A stretch of 64,000 nt of DNA from CAYHVK01 sp964360255 (lineage in GTDB: Bacteria; Bdellovibrionota; Bdellovibrionia; Bdellovibrionales; UBA1609). The stretch is taken from the NCBI GenBank assembly GCA_964360255.1, contig CAYHVK010000007.1, positions 1-64,000 of the forward strand. Reading direction: 5' to 3'. This document shows positions 60,987 through 64,000 of this stretch, piece by piece; the first letter of the stretch is position 1, and each line of letters opens with the position of its first letter. Under the pieces are notes generated by a model. That model was not told where the DNA came from and did not search any database. It was given only the letters and a program-made list of their open reading frames with translations. The position numbers and the translations under genes are program-made.

Positions 60987-62275
60987 TAACTCAGCATCAG
61001 CCTATGTTTTCAGTTCTGCTGCCTACAAAAGACAGACTTGAACTGCTACAAGAAGCAATTTCTACAGTAACAAGACAGAAATTTCAGAGCTGGCAGATTG
61101 TTGTTTCAGATAACGCCTCTAAATCAGATATTAAATCATACGTTGATTCGCTTTCTGATAAAAGAATCAAATATATCCGTTCTGACGAACCACTTTCAGT
61201 CACTGAGAACTGGAATAAGGCTACCGAAGCAGCTGATGGCGAGTGGATAGTTATGCTTGGTGACGATGACGGATTAACTCCCAACTATTTCGAGCGTATG
61301 TTTAGTTATATAAACCAGCTTGATAAGCCAGATCTTATTTATCATGGCGCCTATCATTTGGCTTTTCCAAATGTACTTACAAGTTATCCCAACGGGGCAC
61401 TTATAGATGTTACAGTTATGCAGCCTATTTTTGATAACCGTTACATGCCTTGCATGCTCCCTAAAGATGAGGCTGAAAAAATAGTACGAGCCGCACTAGA
61501 CATGCGCCTTAGTTTTAGTTTTAATATGCAGTACTTTTTATTTCGTAGAACGTTTTTAATGCGTCTTAAAGAATATGGCCCGGTCTTTCAGGGTCCGTAC
61601 CCAGATTTTTACTTATCTAATCTGAGTTTTTTAAAAGCCGAAAAAATTGGTCTTTTGCCCTTTCCAATGACCATAATTGGCATCTCACCAAAGTCATACG
61701 GATATTTCCATTTCAATAATGATGAAAAAGGTGGCATCAGCTTTCTGGCGAATGTTGAGTATGCTAAATATGCCAATACTGAATTAAAAAATGCCCTTCT
61801 GCCGGGTAACGAAATGAATTCTCAGTGGCTAGTATCTGTCGCCAAGGTCAGTCACCACTTACCTGAAAAAAATTTAAAACTTGGCATTAAAAGGTATAGA
61901 CTTCTTCAAGTCATTAGCTACATGTTTCGACCGCGACCATCTAAAACTTCCGCGCTAAGATCATTAATTGAGATGTCGCCGATGCTAAGTTTAATTGAAA
62001 AAATACAGTGTGTCTTAATTGCCATTGTTGCTGTCATTGCCTGGCCTATGATACGCCTCTTTAAAAGAGACCAGTATGACTTTTTTCTTAAGCTTGCAGG
62101 TCAGTACAAATCTAGAAAAAAGTTTTTTTTGCAACTTATCGTTTTTATAACAGCTAAAATATTATTTAGAGAGACCACTCTGCTGTGGCAACATAAATTA
62201 CTTGATAATAAAGTTAAGTCTGTTACAGATGCTTATTTAAAAATCTCTCAACTGAACGGCAATGTCGATGAGTAA
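60983..62275 (+). CDS. Family 2 glycosyltransferase with C-terminal membrane segment
   Basis: 430 aa. GT-A motifs: 'FSVLLPTKDRLELLQEAIST', VSDNASKSD and the metal site MLGDDDGLTPNYF. About residues 340-365 form a hydrophobic helix ('IEKIQCVLIAIVAVIAWPMI'), so it is probably membrane-attached. GTG start coupled to the previous stop (GTGA). Related in order but not close in sequence to the enzyme at 53341. Confidence 0.87.
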   Translation: MITQHQPMFSVLLPTKDRLELLQEAISTVTRQKFQSWQIVVSDNASKSDIKSYVDSLSDKRIKYIRSDEPLSVTENWNKATEAADGEWIVMLGDDDGLTPNYFERMFSYINQLDKPDLIYHGAYHLAFPNVLTSYPNGALIDVTVMQPIFDNRYMPCMLPKDEAEKIVRAALDMRLSFSFNMQYFLFRRTFLMRLKEYGPVFQGPYPDFYLSNLSFLKAEKIGLLPFPMTIIGISPKSYGYFHFNNDEKGGISFLANVEYAKYANTELKNALLPGNEMNSQWLVSVAKVSHHLPEKNLKLGIKRYRLLQVISYMFRPRPSKTSALRSLIEMSPMLSLIEKIQCVLIAIVAVIAWPMIRLFKRDQYDFFLKLAGQYKSRKKFFLQLIVFITAKILFRETTLLWQHKLLDNKVKSVTDAYLKISQLNGNVDE

Positions 62276-63164
62276 TATTTCTTGCCCATTCTGCAATGGA
62301 AAATCGAATCTCTACTTGAGTCAAAAAGATATAAACAGAGACACTACTGAACATCTTTTTCATTTGTATAAATGCACTAGCTGCGGACTGCTTTTTATTT
62401 CTAATCCTCCAAAGGATCTAGGGCCTTACTATGTACAGGATTATCATGCCTTGCCACAAAATAAAGAGAACTTAAATCTTGCGCTAAAATCTCAGCAACC
62501 TAAATTAGAAATTTTAAAACAGTACAAGAGCTCTGGTGACCTTCTAGAAATTGGCTCTTCAGTGGGTTACTTTTCGGCACTAGCTAAGGATGCTGGCTTT
62601 AATGTAACGGCCATCGAGTATGATCGCTTTTGCGTCGACTTTATGAAATCTAACTTTGGGATCAACGCAATTCAGTCACAAGACCCAAGCGCGATAATGT
62701 CCAAAATGGATCAGCAGTTTGATGCAATTTGTCTTTGGCACTCTATCGAGCATATTAAAGACCCTTGGATTACACTCGAAGCTTGCGCTAAGCTTTTAAA
62801 GTCTAATGGTGTTTTACTTATTGCTGCACCAAATCCAAACAGCCGACAAGCTCTTCTCATGGGTAAGTACTGGCCTCACCACGACTTACCACGCCATCTT
62901 TATGGTCTACCAATGGACTGGCTCGAGAAGTTAATGAAAAAGGCTGGTCTAACTGTGGCCCTAAAGACGACAACAGACCCAGAAAGTATTTATTGGAATC
63001 GGTTCTCATGGGCTATGATATCAAAAAGTTTCGTTAAAAGCGCTCCAGCTCGAGTGCAAAATGGGTTTTGGCGACTAGGTCTTTTTGTTGGCAAATTTTT
63101 TAGTCTCTGGGAAGATAAAGCCGATCATGGCTCTTGCTACGTAATGATCTTTAAAAAAGTATAA
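62262..63164 (+). CDS. Class I SAM-dependent methyltransferase with N-terminal zinc finger
   Basis: 300 aa. N-terminal CPFC...CTSC zinc site, then a Methyltransf_23-type Rossmann fold: 'DLLEIGSSVGYFSALAKDAGF', LWHSIEHIKDPW and LIAAPNPNS. Probably methylates a lipid-linked sugar or glycan end. Begins 14 bases inside the previous gene. A hydrophobic C-terminal stretch is not long enough to span the membrane. Confidence 0.86.
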   Translation: MSMSNISCPFCNGKSNLYLSQKDINRDTTEHLFHLYKCTSCGLLFISNPPKDLGPYYVQDYHALPQNKENLNLALKSQQPKLEILKQYKSSGDLLEIGSSVGYFSALAKDAGFNVTAIEYDRFCVDFMKSNFGINAIQSQDPSAIMSKMDQQFDAICLWHSIEHIKDPWITLEACAKLLKSNGVLLIAAPNPNSRQALLMGKYWPHHDLPRHLYGLPMDWLEKLMKKAGLTVALKTTTDPESIYWNRFSWAMISKSFVKSAPARVQNGFWRLGLFVGKFFSLWEDKADHGSCYVMIFKKV

Positions 63165-63184
63165 ATAAATATTGTGAGGAAAAA

Positions 63185-64000
63185 ATGATTCTCTCTCGTA
63201 TCTCAAATAAATTAAAGCGCCATTTTTATAAAATGATAGCGACAAAAGTACCTCTATCAGAAGTGCCTCACTGGCTAGATAGCGAAAATGCACTAATTAA
63301 AATAGAAAACATGAATATATCCGAAGAAATTAAAACCTGTCTGCGCTCTTTGCATCAAAATGGCTTTGGAATTTTAAATAAAACGTTGCCAGAAGCCGAT
63401 TGCAATAACTTAATTAAAAGCTTCAGAGATTTTTGTGCAACGGATACTGTTGCACAAAAATATAAAAATAGTTATGGGCTTCATGAAAGACTATCGAATT
63501 TTCATTTAGTATCTAAAGAAGCTCAAACACTTCTGCATCACGCCCCCGTTGTAACATTATTAAAGCAGCTGTTAGGTGAAAACCCAAACCTTGTAGGTTC
63601 ATTATTTTTTGAAAAATCAACAGAACAAGACTTTCATAGAGATACCCCGGCATTTTTCACTAACCCTATTAATCAATTTTTTGGCGTTTGGTTTGCTCTA
63701 GAAGATATCGATGATACACAAGGACCCTTGAAATATTTTGTTAAAAGTCATCGACTCAAAAACGATTTCGAAATGAGAACAGATTTTAGAGATTCGGATA
63801 GCTATCAGGCTGAACTTTACAAAATGGCTAAAGAATCTGGGTTAGAACTACAAAAATTTTATGCCAAAAAAGGTGATGTTCTTATTTGGCATCCGCAATT
63901 GCTTCATGGTGGGTCAGATCGCACCGATAAAAAGCGCAGTCGTTACAGTATGGTTTTTCACTGGATGAGTGAAAAATGTAAAATTCATTCTATTCAAGAT
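63185..64000 (+). CDS. Phytanoyl-CoA dioxygenase (PhyH)-like protein (partial, 3' end outside window)
   Basis: Open to the right edge, 272 codons visible. Iron-ligand motifs of the PhyH group: QDFHRDTP (HxD) near residue 150 and LLHGGSDR (His) near residue 240, followed by a 2-oxoglutarate-binding RSRYSMVF Arg. Non-haem Fe(II)/2-oxoglutarate enzymes of this type hydroxylate small molecules or sugars and occur in glycan loci. TGAGGA precedes the ATG. Confidence 0.85.
   Translation, partial: MILSRISNKLKRHFYKMIATKVPLSEVPHWLDSENALIKIENMNISEEIKTCLRSLHQNGFGILNKTLPEADCNNLIKSFRDFCATDTVAQKYKNSYGLHERLSNFHLVSKEAQTLLHHAPVVTLLKQLLGENPNLVGSLFFEKSTEQDFHRDTPAFFTNPINQFFGVWFALEDIDDTQGPLKYFVKSHRLKNDFEMRTDFRDSDSYQAELYKMAKESGLELQKFYAKKGDVLIWHPQLLHGGSDRTDKKRSRYSMVFHWMSEKCKIHSIQD

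Noticed and set aside
1..64000. tRNA, rRNA, CRISPR arrays, insertion sequences, prophage genes
   Set aside because: Looked for by eye (cloverleaf-like GC-rich runs, regular repeats with spacers, transposase or phage structural motifs); none found. A tRNAscan/CRISPR-finder run would be decisive.

Overview
This window looks like chromosomal DNA of a Gram-negative, predatory-type or environmental member of the Bdellovibrionota (Bdellovibrio-like). That placement is inference. It rests on the many secreted and lipoprotein hydrolases, the outer-membrane/periplasm style of the signal peptides, a truncated HNH-family protein of a kind I associate with Bdellovibrio genomes, a DUF3015 protein, an O-antigen-type glycan cluster, and dense gene packing with short overlaps. 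No rRNA, tRNA, prophage, insertion sequence or CRISPR array was recognised.

Layout. 0-9 kb: a partial DUF3015 protein, a DctA-type dicarboxylate transporter, a secreted trypsin-like protease, an isoaspartyl peptidase/asparaginase lipoprotein, glutathione peroxidase, a DoxX-like membrane protein, a BtuF-like protein without a signal peptide coupled to an ABC-F ATPase, an OsmC protein and a secreted dienelactone hydrolase. 9-20 kb: an exported PrxQ-type peroxiredoxin, a YcbB-like L,D-transpeptidase, an M3 metallopeptidase, an SDR, a DUF4112 protein, MnmD-type tRNA methyltransferase, an M15 peptidase lipoprotein, ArfB and a second ABC-F protein. 20-35 kb: a secreted protein with a possible caspase-like His/Cys pair, a low-complexity intergenic stretch, a truncated HNH-family gene, a kynureninase-like enzyme with a HAD protein, a patatin, a lytic transglycosylase, 3-hydroxybutyrate dehydrogenase, a GNAT, two unrecognised multi-pass membrane proteins, a GbsR-type regulator and oligopeptidase B.

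34.6-41.5 kb is the least explained part. Six genes run in the same direction and all encode predicted exported proteins. Five form an A-B-C-A'-B' arrangement in which A/A' and B/B' are clear paralogous pairs, so a two-gene unit has been duplicated around gene C. The sixth, downstream, is a pyroglutamyl-peptidase (C15)-like protein whose apparent catalytic Cys and His are separated by a coiled-coil and Gln/Asn/Gly-rich insertion of more than 200 residues. This locus is my best candidate for an undescribed system.

41.7-51.3 kb: a DUF429 protein with the Kup potassium transporter, an MFS transporter with a DUF486 protein, a FabH-like ketosynthase with a DUF455 ferritin-like protein behind a perfect 13-bp inverted repeat, a BrnT/BrnA-like toxin-antitoxin pair, a membrane protein, a decayed second copy of the same toxin-antitoxin pair, and an RlmI-like methyltransferase.

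51.4-64 kb is a visibly AT-richer surface-glycan cluster. On the minus strand, Gmd and an Rmd-like reductase should make a GDP-6-deoxyhexose (GDP-D-rhamnose or a relative). On the plus strand, RfbF, RfbG, a TylC3/TcaB9-type C-methyltransferase, an RmlC-like epimerase and a reductase form a coherent route from glucose-1-phosphate to a CDP-linked, C-methyl-branched 6-deoxyhexose. Glycosyltransferases, another methyltransferase and a PhyH-type oxygenase cut by the window edge surround it.
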